Source: Closterium sp. Naga37s-1 (Eukaryota > Streptophyta > Zygnematophyceae > Desmidiales > Closteriaceae). From it: a DNA stretch of 64,000 nt. Below, piece after piece: positions 1 through 10,400 of this stretch; the first letter of the stretch is position 1, and the number at the start of each line of letters is the position of its first letter. The notes below the pieces were generated by a model that saw only the letters and a program-made list of their open reading frames with translations, was not told the origin of the DNA and made no database searches. A program made the position numbers and the translations under genes. The DNA is taken from NCBI GenBank assembly GCA_947471745.1, contig CANJKZ010000772.1, positions 1,816,359-1,880,358 of the forward strand. Reading direction: 5' to 3'.

Positions 1-767
1 CTACGTGATTCAGCCCAACACTCTGCCGATGGTGATTGTGTAGGAGAAGGAGCTGGCTGCCCTCTCCATGCGACCGGGCAATGATGTGAAGCCGGTCCTT
101 GACAAGATCAAGGACAGCTATGCGAGGATGGCAGCGGCGGGCAGCAATGTGTCGCAGATGCAGCAGTGCACCAAGATCATCTCGGAGCTCGACAACTCGT
201 GGGACAACCTCATTCCCACCCTCAACACTCAGCAGGACCAGTGGACACCTGAGTGGCTACGGCAGCAGATTCTGCAGGAGGACTTCCGCAGGCACCACAC
301 GGGTGGTGGTGCTGCCAACAAAACTGCTGAAGGGTATGGAGCTGCAGGAGGCAGCAGAGGAAGAGGGGGAGGGAGAGGCCGAGGCCGTGGGAGAGGCTTT
401 GGCAGAGGGAGAGGCCGAGGTGACTATAACGAGGGGCATGGGAGCTCTGGTGGCAGGGGGAGTACCTGAATGGAAGGAGCGTGCTGTAACTGCAAGAAGG
501 CTGGACACCCGTGGTTCAAGTGTTTCAGCCGGCCTGAGGGATGTGCACCCCCAGGCATGAAGCCGCCAAGTGGTGAACGTGCACGAGGTGGCGCTGTGCA
601 AGGTTCAGGTGCACAAGGTGATGGTGCACACGGTAAAGCCGACCCTGGGATGTTCCTCATGATTGAGGATGTTAAAGGGAGGGAGGGTGATGTGGGCTCA
701 GTTGGGAAGGTTGTGATGCACCCCCTCACTCACTGGGTGATAGATTCAAGCTGCACAAGTCAAGAAG
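1..767 (+). pseudogene. gag: Copia A gag and remnant protease (broken)
   Basis: This is the C-terminal half of a copia Gag, close to the Gag of A2 at 32136-32896. It would form the virus-like particle and bind the RNA. A basic Gly/Arg-rich tail (about 350-440) is followed by a CX2CX4HX4C zinc knuckle at about 482-523 (residues CCNC...H...C). A TAG lies near 41, where A2 has TTG, and a TGA at 467-469 separates the Arg-Gly tail from the knuckle. The protease start is seen only as WVIDSS near 735-750. The rest of the protease is deleted and the reading frame changes before 768. Compared with copia B, roughly 400 nt are missing here. Confidence 0.88.
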
Positions 768-1899
768 GTGCAGCAGCCACAGCAGTCACATGGTGAGGTG
801 CTTGCTGGTGTGGGTGCGACAGCTGCATGGGCAAAGGCTTCATCTGGGAGTGGTGAGGCTGATTGGGAGACGTGGCACGAGAGGCTGTGTCATGTGAATT
901 TTCCTATGCTGCAGAAGTTGGTGAAGGATGGGAGTTTGAAGGGGTTGAAGGTGAAAGGGGCAGTGAAGGAGATTGGGAGCTGCCCTACATGCCTTGAGAC
1001 CAAGTTCACAAAGTTTCCCTTCAGCAGCGGCACGGGATCAGCCAAGGCCCCACTCGCGCTTGTGCACATGGATGTGGTGGGCCCTATGAGGGCCCCTTCT
1101 CTCTCGGGCAGCCGCTACTTCTTAACCATTGTGGACGACCACACGCGTGCCCTGTGGGTGTACCCTCTCAAGACTAAGGGGGAAGTGGCAGCGGCTGTTC
1201 TTAAGGAGTGGATGCCGAGAGCTCAAAGGGAGAGCGGACACAAGGTGAAGGTGATCCGCACTGACAACGGGGGAGAATTCATTGGCGCTGATTTTGAGGC
1301 GGTGCTGAAGAAGAAGGGGATCCAGCATCAGCTCACGGTTCCCTACAACCCTCAGCAGAATGGCGTGGCTGAGCGCTTCAACCGGACCCTGCAGGAAGGT
1401 GCTCGCACTCTCTTTGGGCGAGCAGGGCTGCCGGATCCGTTTTGGGTGACTGCACTGCGGCAGGTCGCCCTTGTGAAGAACAGGGTGTTGGCGACTGTGG
1501 GGGACAAGCAGTGGGTCCCCTACACCAAGTGGTATGGGAGTGCACCAGCAGTCAGCATGCTGAGAGTCTATGGCAGCATGGTGGTGTTTCATGTGCCTAA
1601 GGAGAAGAGGGGAAAGTTGGAGGCTTCTGGGAGATGGGGAGTACACTTGGGGCTTGCTAAGGATCATAAGGGCTGGTTGATATGGGACTTGACCAGCCAG
1701 CAGCTGACTGTGTCAAGGGATGTGAAGTTCCTTGAGTCCTCGTACTACAAGGAGTGGAAGCAGCAGCAGAAGCTTCCTACTACACCGCTGATCATTGAGG
1801 CCGATGAGGTGCAGCGGCCTTCGAGGCAAGTGCAGGTCACTGTCTCAGATGAGGAGATCTCTGGGGTGACTGAGGATGGGGGAGAACCTGAGGTGGAGG

Positions 1900-1940
<41 letters not shown>

Positions 1941-3695
1941 GATGCTCCACCACGTACCCAACGTTCGCCAGACCGTCCTAGGAGGGATGTGCGCCCTCCT
2001 AACAGGCTGACCTATCCTAGTTTTGGAAAGCCAAAGGTGGTACGGGCTGGGAGTGTGGCTGAGCAGTGTGATGAGGATGAGATAGCACACTGCTACTAGG
2101 CAGCCGTCCCTGAGCCCAAGACGCTAGTTGAGGCCTTGAGTGGGCCCGATGCTGAGAAGTGGAAGCAGAGTGTGAAGGAGGAGTATGACTCTCTGCTGGA
2201 GAATGAAACGTGGGAGCTGTGTGAGCTGCCTCCTGGGAAGAAGGCCATTTATTCCAAGCTGATCTTCAGGCACAAGTACGGACCTGATGGGGAGCTGACC
2301 CGCTACAAGTCAAGGCTTGTGGCTAAGGGGTTCTAGCAGACAAAGGGGAAGGACTTTGACGAGATCTTTGCTCCTGTGGGGAAAGGAACTACACTAAGGG
2401 TGATGTTGGGAACGGCTGCAAACCGTGGATGGAGGATCAAGCAGATGGACATCACAATAGCTTTCCTCAATGGGATCATCCTAGAGGAGCTGTACATGCT
2501 GCGGCCTGAGGGGTTGGATGATGGGAGCGGCAGGGTGTGCAGGCTCAAGAAGGCCATCTATGGCCTGAAGCAGGCTCCTCGCGCATGGTACCACAAGCTA
2601 GAGGAGACACTGCTGGCTGGGGGTTTCAAGAAGAGCGAGTGTGATCACAGCTTGTTCCTGCTCCAAGAGAAGGAGCAGTTCCTCATGCTCTTGGAGTATG
2701 TGGATGACATCCTTCTCTTCTCTGAGTCATCTGCAATGATTGAGCATGTGGAGGAGATGCTGGAGATGCAGTTCAAGTGCTCAAAAATGGGAGATGTCAA
2801 GTATTACCTTGGGATGCATCTGGAGAGAGTCCTTGACAAGGGAGTGTTGAGGTTGCACCAGAGGAAGTACTGTGAGGGGCTGGCTGAGAAGTATGGGCTG
2901 CAAGATGGAGAAAAGCCAGCCACCCTACTACCTTCGGGTTTCACTGTGGAGCCTTGTGCTGATGAGGAGGTGGTGGGTGAAAGTGACAGGAAGCTGTTTC
3001 ATTCCATGGTTGGGGCACTCAACTATGCGGCTAACCACACGCGGCCTGACATTGCCTTTGCTACATCCAGGCTTGCTAGTGTGGTCTCACGCCCCAGTTA
3101 TGAGCAGCTAGAAGCGGCCAAGAGGTTGGTCCGCTATGTGAGTGCTACAGCATCTGTGGGTTTGGAGTACAGTGCTGTGAGGCAAAGGCAGCAACGGGGT
3201 GCTGCTGATTTAGGCAAGGGGGAGATGCTCTTGACTTGCTACACCGACGCTAGCTTCAACTCTGTGAAGGCGGATGGCACCAGCATTGGAGGCTATGTGT
3301 GCCTGTTTGGAGGTGGTGCAGTGAGCTGGCGCAGGAAGAAGCAGAACGAGGTGGGGCTGTCCTCGTGTGAGACCGAGTACATGGCCCTTCATCATGGGGT
3401 AAAGGAGGTGGTGTGGCTGAGGCGTTTGTTGGAGGAGATTGGTGTTTGTCAGAGGGAGCCGACTATGATGTTCTGTGACAATGAGTCAGCTATGAAGCTG
3501 GCCAAGAATGCATGTCTTCATGGGCTGACAAAGCATATCAGGCCCAAGTGGCACTGGGTGAGGAGGCTCTTGGACAAGGAAGTGCGGTTGGAGATAGTGA
3601 AGACCCAGCAACAGGCGGCAGGCATTCTCACCAAGCACCTGGCTGAAAATAAGCATTGGAAGGGGATGAAGCTTGCTGGAATGAGTGTGCATTGA
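768..3695 (+). pseudogene. pol: Copia A pol: integrase, reverse transcriptase and RNase H (broken by stops)
   Basis: Integrase shows the HHCC zinc region (WHERLCHVNF ... CPTC) and the D,D,E core: D in VHMDVVGP, D in IRTDNGGEF and E in NGVAERFN. A glutamine run encoded by CAG/CAA (about 1900-1940) lies in the linker before reverse transcriptase. RT includes QMDITIAFLNG, YGLKQAPRAWY and the catalytic YVDD in EYVDDILLFS near 2695-2710. RNase H follows (CYTDASF, SSCETEYMAL, CDNESAMKLA) and ends with TGA at 3693-3695. Two in-frame TAG codons (2097-2099 and 2334-2336) interrupt an otherwise continuous frame. Copia B has CAG where the second one lies. The product would copy and integrate the element, but this copy cannot make it intact. 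Confidence 0.92.
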
Positions 3696-3740
3696 GGGTG
3701 CATGCTTGAGCTATGGCATGTGGGATGATGGTAGGCAGCC

Positions 3741-3750
3741 AGAGGGGGAG
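3741..3750 (+). other. Polypurine tract of copia A
   Basis: AGAGGGGGAG lies 45 bases after the pol stop and two bases before the TGTTA start of the 3' LTR. This is the expected place for the plus-strand primer of an LTR retrotransposon. Confidence 0.8.
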
Positions 3751-3752
3751 TT

Positions 3753-4531
3753 TGTTATGTGATGCTATCATTTGCATTCACGTCTGTCTGCCTCCAATCA
3801 TATGTTCGTGTGTTGCATGCGTGGTGTGAGCGTGTGCAAGAATTTGTGTTTGGTGTTGTTTGGATTTTCTGATTATGTGTGAGTGATATTTGCCTTGAGG
3901 AGATATATGGAGTGACTCCTCTGCTTGAGAGCTTTTCGACGAACCGAGAATCGCCGCGATCGGAGCAAGAACGAGAAAGATATGATCGTTCGAAGTTTTG
4001 ATTGAGATGCGGCGACTATGGGAATTTGTGGGTTGACTCAATATGGGGTACAGACTTTTGGGGGTTGGGAAATTCATCACCATCACTGTAGATGCTGCCA
4101 AGTGGTTGGGAGAAGCCAAACCAGGTTGGCAAGTGTGGCCAAGTTGGGTGAGGTGGATGGCATGAGTTGGGAAAGTGACAAATGTCAAAGTTGGGGTGCC
4201 TATAGAGAGGGGAATTGTGTAGTATGGGGTTTCCTTTGTTGGGGACTCTCTTGGGACCTTCCCTCTCGTCCTCCTCATCCCCTCCTACCTGGTTCTATTG
4301 CTACTCCAACTTTCTTGTGTGAACTTGTAAGATAATTGTGATTGAGTTACGTTTTCTATGGCAGCATACCCCCTAGTGCGCCGAAGTTCATAACTCGAGT
4401 TATACTCCATATTTTGATACTATTCAAATTGGGGAAGATAGCCAAGGTCAAGGGTTCCAACATACTAGAGTTTGAAAGAATTATAACAGAGTGTCTTTTG
4501 TCGACGACGTTTCTTGTGAGGACGACGTTTC
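3753..4531 (+). repeat. 3' LTR of copia A, truncated
   Basis: It starts TGTTA just after the PPT. From about 4006 it matches the A2 LTR (31382-31900), which ends TAACA, so the family has TGTTA/TAACA inverted ends. Two tracts near 4070-4090 and 4432-4490 are absent from A2. The last block shared with A2 is the GACGACGTTTCT repeat at about 4500-4531, after which copia C LTR sequence begins. Confidence 0.85.
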
Positions 4532-5061
4532 TGTAGAGGCACGCAAACGTCGTCGAGGTCGCGATGGCGAAGGCGACTTTGGGTTGGTATCCCGAAGTCG
4601 ATGTGGCTCGTCAGGCGCAGACAACAGCCGACGGATGCACAACGGTGCAAGTCGGGCCAATCGTCTGCGCGCATCTGCGAGCGTGCGCACTGCTGTCTAC
4701 TACGGGGCAACGCTGGATAGCCGGTCTGCTATAGCGTTGGCACACCGTCGACCTGCTGTGTTGGCAGGTCGCCTTTCTGCAGTGCTGGCGCGGCTCCTCT
4801 ACGCAACGCTAGAAGGCTGTCGACCATGCTGTGCTGTCGGTCGACCAGGCTAGCTGCAGAGTTGCTAGGTGTGTGATGTAGTCATTGCTGTCTTTGCTTG
4901 TTCAACAATTTCTGAACTCCTAACTTTGCTAGTGGAAACTCTTGACAATTTCTCCCGTGATTGTGCAAGCACTAAGGAACTAGGGAAAGCAACGATCACT
5001 CCTAGTAGTTCGTGCCAACCCCGTAGTCTAGCTCACCACCGTTGTAGAGTGAATCTCCTCA
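4532..5061 (+). repeat. Partial 5' LTR of copia C
   Basis: It matches 17398-17928 closely, with scattered substitutions. Clear homology ends at CTCCTCA in both copies, and only weak similarity continues beyond. Its left edge lies directly on the truncated LTR of copia A, with no target duplication. I therefore read it as a recombination or deletion junction rather than an insertion boundary. Confidence 0.8.
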
Positions 5062-5161
5062 CGATGCGGTGAGCAAGGACGGCCCCGCAGATTACCTTCA
5101 AATAGGAGCCGAATTTTGCACCTACTAAGTCGTTCGTAGGCCGGCAGCAGCGATAGTCACC

Positions 5162-6632
5162 ATGGTCGACCCCGTAGTTTATGCGGGCGTAGTGGACACC
5201 TTGGAGGCACGCTTGGCTGATGCGAGGAAACGCCACGTGGATGGCGAGTACGAGACGATCCCCTTGCTAATCGTCAAATTGGGCATCCGGTCGCAGTGGG
5301 CGACGGAACACCCTTCCCGTCCTGATTCTCCTCGACCGGTGCGAAACGAAGGTGGCGTCGACGAAGAGGTCGACGGCGGTGCACGAGTCAACGGCAACAA
5401 TGGCATGAAGCAGAGAGGAGTAATCCAGGTCGACGGTGGAGTCGACAGGAGTCAGGCGCGAGTGCAGCGGTCGACGGCGACTGCAGGCAGCTCGCGTGGC
5501 GACGACGATGGTCGACGTCGCTCTCCTCTACGTAGTGGTGGAGGGTTCTCGGCGATGACGCATGTAACGGCGGGCGGAATTGCACCAATGTATGGCTACT
5601 TCAAGTTCTTGCCAGACCGAATTACCGTCGCACCTCTTCAAGGTCGACGGGACCTCATCACCTGGAGGGAGTCGATCGAACCTCAGCTGGAGGTCGCCGG
5701 GCCGAAGGGCTTTGCCGACGGCACAGTGCCAATTCCGCCTATGGACGATGTCGGGCTACGCGGGGAGTTTCGTGCGGCTCACTTGCTCACCTTTATGGTC
5801 ATCTCGAGGTGTTGCTCGCCGGTGGTGCAGCTAGCGCTCAGAAGCTGTCGAGAGCGACTGGATGCTGGTCACCAGGCATGGCATTTCATCCTGTCGACGT
5901 TTCAGGTCAAGGACGACCTGTACATTGCACAGCTAGAGGAGAAGATGACACACATTCGAGTGGGCGAGCAGGAGTCGACGACGGACTACTGCAACCGTGC
6001 TCGACGGATCCTGGCTAAGATGCGGATGGCGGGCGCCGAATACTCGACAGCATCCTACATCTCCCATATCGTCAAGGGCCTGCCGCATGGCTACAACCTC
6101 ATGAAGAGGATGATGATGGTACCCGGCACGCGTGAGTCCCTCGACGAGGACTCCATCACCAGCTACATCCTTCAAGACGAGGCGATGCAGGAGGCCGAAC
6201 AGCCCACAGAGCTCCTTCCTCAGGCAAACTACGCTGCACCGACGAAGCTGAATCAGCAGCAAGGGCAGTGCAGGAATCCGGGCGGATGTGGTAGCGGAGG
6301 TGGGCGGTCGACAATGGACGTCGACGAAAAGAGGTCGACGCGGGAGAAGGGCCATGGAGGTGCTGGTCGACAGCGGGAGTGTTGCATCTGTCACGTTCCT
6401 GACCACCTTTCCTACGAGTGTCCCGACCGCGATGACAGCGACGAGGATGACACCAAGGGAGGCCGCGGTCGATCGACCAGACGTCGCCCACGTCGAGATG
6501 TGAAGCCGCGCAAGGAGAAGCAGACGTCGAAGAAGACGTCGTCGACGAAGGACGTCGACAACTCCAGCGGTAAGATCCGAGGCGACGGGGAGGCGTCGTG
6601 CTCGATGGTCGGCGTAGCGGAGCCGACGGTCT
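5162..6632 (+). pseudogene. gag: Copia C gag and start of protease region, interrupted by copia B
   Basis: The ATG sits in a good context (CACCATGG). The N-terminus is followed by a Gag core typical of the UBN2/copia family (FKFLPDRI, ITWRESIEPQL, DYCNRARRIL, IVKGLPHGYN). A CX2CX4HX4C knuckle follows (CCICHVPDHLSYEC, about 6382-6425), then a basic tail rich in Arg, Lys and Ser. The frame is open until B enters at 6633. Removing B and one copy of the target duplication carries the same frame directly into the protease at 13116, so C had a single gag-pol frame when B landed. The Val-Asp pair is very often written GTCGAC. Confidence 0.88.
6628..6632 (+). repeat. Target-site duplication of copia B, left copy (GGTCT)
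   Basis: GGTCT immediately precedes the 5' LTR and recurs immediately after the 3' LTR at 13116-13120. Five bases is the usual copia target duplication. Confidence 0.95.
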
Positions 6633-7451
6633 TGTTGGTGCAACCCTACGGTTTGCACTCGGCTTGTTGTCCGTGTGCGTGAATGTGTGTGTGTATGGAA
6701 TGGTATGAGGGCATGGGATAATATATATTTCATGCTTATAATTGTGTGTGAATGTTGAGTCATGATGTCGAGTGTGTGTGTCGAGTCAATAGCGAGTTAT
6801 CGCTAGACGCGTGTTACGCGGTCGTTTGTGTCTCGCGCGCGGTTTCTATTTTGTCGTGCGCGGTTTCTATTTTGTCCTGTGTCGAACGTTCGGCGTGTCG
6901 CAGGTGTGTGCAGCAGACCCATCAAGAACTCAAGGATGAGTTTGTGATGAAGAGCCCGAGCCTTGGTGTCAAGCCTCAAGTGATTTCGAAGCTTGCCAAA
7001 AGGGTACACCTCAAGATATTGAAGATAGTTACATTACTTTGTGTAGTGTAACATTTCACTTGGTGTAGGCCCTAGTGAAGGGTAGTTTCGAGACCCTTCG
7101 TGGTTGGGGACAGTGTGGCACTGTTCCACATCACTGTACCTCGGCTCTTGGGGTTTGTAGGAGCTGGGAGTCATTCCCAACTCGTAACTCTTCCTATCTT
7201 GTGTTCTAAGACTATAGTGGCTGCCATAGTACCGATCGTTCAAACCGACGCTGTGTCGTCAATTCTTTATCAAATCGTGCAATCTAAATTGATAATTGTA
7301 GACGACGTGAAGAAGCTCCAGATCCAATTTGAATCAAGTCATTTGCTGCTGTGAGCAGAACGCTATCAACGTTTGAAGCCGCTGTGCAGAAATCCGTCTG
7401 TGCTCTCTATCTTTCGTTTTAGGCACATTCAAGCCTATTGTGACTATAACA
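6633..7451 (+). repeat. 5' LTR of copia B
   Basis: It starts TGTTGG and ends ATAACA. A TATA-like stretch (GATAATATATATTT, about 6717-6730) is a candidate promoter element. It is a direct repeat of 12297-13115 over the full 819 bp. Confidence 0.97.
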
Positions 7452-7453
7452 AG

Positions 7454-7465
7454 TGGTATCAGAGC
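7454..7465 (+). other. Primer-binding site of copia B
   Basis: TGGTATCAGAGC, two bases after the LTR, is complementary to the 3' end of plant initiator tRNA-Met. This is the usual minus-strand primer of plant copia elements. Confidence 0.93.
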
Positions 7466-7485
7466 CCCTTGGAGCAGTTTCGACA

Positions 7486-10400
7486 ATGTCTGGACCTGAG
7501 GAAAGGGGTGGCAGAGGTGCTGGTGGCAGTGGAGAAGCTCAAGCTCAAGGCCAACCCCGCGATTCAGCCATGGCGCCCATGCAACCAAGTCTTGGCCCAC
7601 CTAGGGATGAGCCTAGGGTGTTTGGGCTTGACAAGTTCAACGGTGACAACTTTGCTGAATGGTCCTTCAAGATGGAGAACATCTTTGACCACTATGATCT
7701 GCTGGAGGTGATGGAAGGAACGGAGAAGCGCCCCGAGAACGACCCGGAGAAGAGCCCGTGGGTGCGGAAGAGCGCACAAGGCTATCTCTTACTTGGGCAA
7801 GCGTTGGGGAGCAGTCAGATCCGTCACATCAAGCCATTCCAGCGTGAACCAGAGAAAGGACCAAAGGCATGGGCTGCTCTCAAGGGTGTACATGCTCCTG
7901 CAACAGCGGCGGTAGCGGTGGTGTTGGAACGGCAAATGGCGGCACTACGAATTGAAGAAGACGAAGCGGTTGAAGAAGGGGTGCAGAAATTCTTCGACTT
8001 GTTGACGCGGCTTGAGGGAGCTGATTTGAACTACAGTGAGCTCCAAAAGAAGACCAAGTTGCTGGCCTTACTCCCAGAGTCATGGTCCTCGCTCATCATC
8101 AACCTTAATCGCGACTTGCCCCGCCTCTCGCTTGAAGACGTGAAGCGAGCTATCCTTCAAGAGGATTTCCGCCGCCGTGAGTTGGCGAGTGCGGATGGCG
8201 CTGGGGCAGCGAGCATCGGCCGTGGATATGGTCGAGGAAGAGGCAGAGGACGAGGGGGAGGAAGGTTTGGTGGCAGCAACTTCGGCGGAGGCCGCAGGAG
8301 TGGCGGTTACGGCAGCGACGACAAGAGCTACGGACGCGGTCGCGGCCGATTCGACGGCGAGTGTCACTATTGCCACAAGAGCGGACACATGTGGCGCGAC
8401 TGCTACAAACTCCCTGATGGTTGGACCCCTGCTCAAGGCCAAGAGGGTAGAGGAGCAGGAGGAGGGAGAGGACGAGGCCGTGGAGGCCGTGGCGGTCGCG
8501 GTGGCGGAGCTGCAAACATGAAGAGCGGAGACAACGACAAGGACCCGAGCGACGATCGATACCCGGGTCTATTCTACTTCGTGTCGACGCAAGTACCGGC
8601 TGGTCCAGAGAAGGATGAAGGCTTTGAGGAGCCAGCAGCTGTGGGGAAGGTGACCCTACACCCCCTGGACTATTGGGTGATTGATAGTGGCGCTACCTAT
8701 AGCATGACACCTCGCCCGGACTTGCTCACCGAACTCGAGCCGTCACCGGTGAAGCATGTCACATCGGCTTTGGGGCAGCGAGCAGAGGTGAAAGGCATGG
8801 GCAAGGCCATGTTCAAGGGTGCTGATGGGAAGATGGTGGGCCTCAAGAACGTGCTTTGGGTGCCCAGCCTTGCTGCAAACCTGATTTCCGTGCGGCGGTT
8901 GGCAAAGGCCGGCATGGACACGAACTCGAAGGGAGCCAAGACCTACACCGCAAGGCTTGGCGATCGAATTCTTTGGGACCTTCATGAGGACAGGGATGTC
9001 TACAACGAGATGTGGCAGATCCCAGTGGTCCCTATGCCTAAGGAGAGGCAAGTGGTAGCAAGCATCAGCACCAAGGATGGAGCGGTCGGTAGCGACGATG
9101 GCGCGAACGGTCGCGCTAAGGAGAATGAGCTCAAGAAGAGCAAACCTGGAGGGACCAGCAAGTTCAGTGAACCTAAGGAGAGTGGTGCAGCAACCAAGGA
9201 GCAGCAAAAGGGTGAGGAGAACCCAGAGGCAGCAGCGGAGGAGGACTACGGAGAGAGTATGTGGGGCGCTATTGCGAGCGCGGCATTCTCCAATCCAACT
9301 TCGGCTACGGGGGAGTGTGATTGGCTCACCTTGCATCGGCGCATGGGGCATGTGGCCCTGCCCATCTTGCAGCAGCTAGTGAAGAATGAGATGGTTGCTG
9401 GCATACGTGTGAAGGGGGAGCCCGATGAGGTGCTTGGCTGCCCGACGTGCATTCAAGCCAAGTTCACCCGGTTTCCGTTCCCTAGTTCGGAGGCAACGGC
9501 AAAGGCACCGCTTGATGAGGTGGTGATGGACGTGGTGGGCCCCCTGAAGCTTGGAGCTGCTGGAGCTGAGTATTTTCTCACCATTGTCGACGTCTACACC
9601 CGCATGACTTGGGTGTACGTGCTGGCCAAGAAGAGCGACGTGGCTGAAACGTTGAAGACGGATTGGTTCCCGATGGTGGAGCGGCAACAAGACCGTCTAG
9701 TCAAGTCAATCCGCACCGATCGAGGGGGAGAGTTCCTGAGCAAGGAGTTTGGGTTGTGGCTGAAGAAGAATGGTATTCGGCACTCCCTCACCATGCCATA
9801 CTCCCCTGCAATGAACGGCATCGCGGAGCGAGCGAACCGCACAATCACGGAGGCGGCACGCGGGTTGCTCATTGAAGCCGGGCTACCCGACTATTTCTGG
9901 CCTGATGCGGTGCGGAGCGCGTGTGTGGCCAAGAACAGAGCCTTGACTCATGTGGGAGCAGACAAATGGGTGCCCTATGTGGAGTGGCTAGGAAGGAAGC
10001 CAAAGGTGGATATGCTTCGGGTGTTCGGGTGCATGTGCATGGCGCTCGTGCCTAAGCATCTTCGGCACAACAAGCTTGGTGCCAAGGCGGTGTGGGCCGT
10101 GCACTTGGGCATGGCTCAAAACAGCAAGGGATGGCTTCTTTGGGACCCATTCACCAAGAAGTTCTCGGTGAGCAGGGACTGCAAGTTCATGGAGAACTTC
10201 ATGTACAAGGATTGGAAGGCGGAGAATGAGGCGAAGATAGGCGTGCGGTTTGGGGAGGTGAAGAGTTCCGGTTTGGAGCATGTGGAGCTGCCTTTGGAAC
10301 TGAGCAGCGGCAGCACAACCACAAGGCAATCCTCCCTTGTGAATGGGGGAGAGGAGGCCAATGATGCAGAGGAAGAAGAGGAGGAGGTGCAGCAAGTGAG

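Larger units (their letters stand above)
1..4531 (+). mobile_element. Copia A: 5'-truncated, decayed Ty1/copia retrotransposon
   Basis: The order gag, CCHC knuckle, GAG-pre-integrase, integrase, reverse transcriptase, RNase H, PPT and LTR is that of Ty1/copia. The window edge removes the 5' LTR and start of gag. The 3' LTR starts at 3753 and stops at about 4531-4534, where LTR sequence of a different family (copia C) begins. Comparison with A2 (LTR end at 31900) shows that roughly the last 70 bases of this LTR are missing. Several in-frame stops and a deleted protease make the copy non-functional. Confidence 0.93.
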
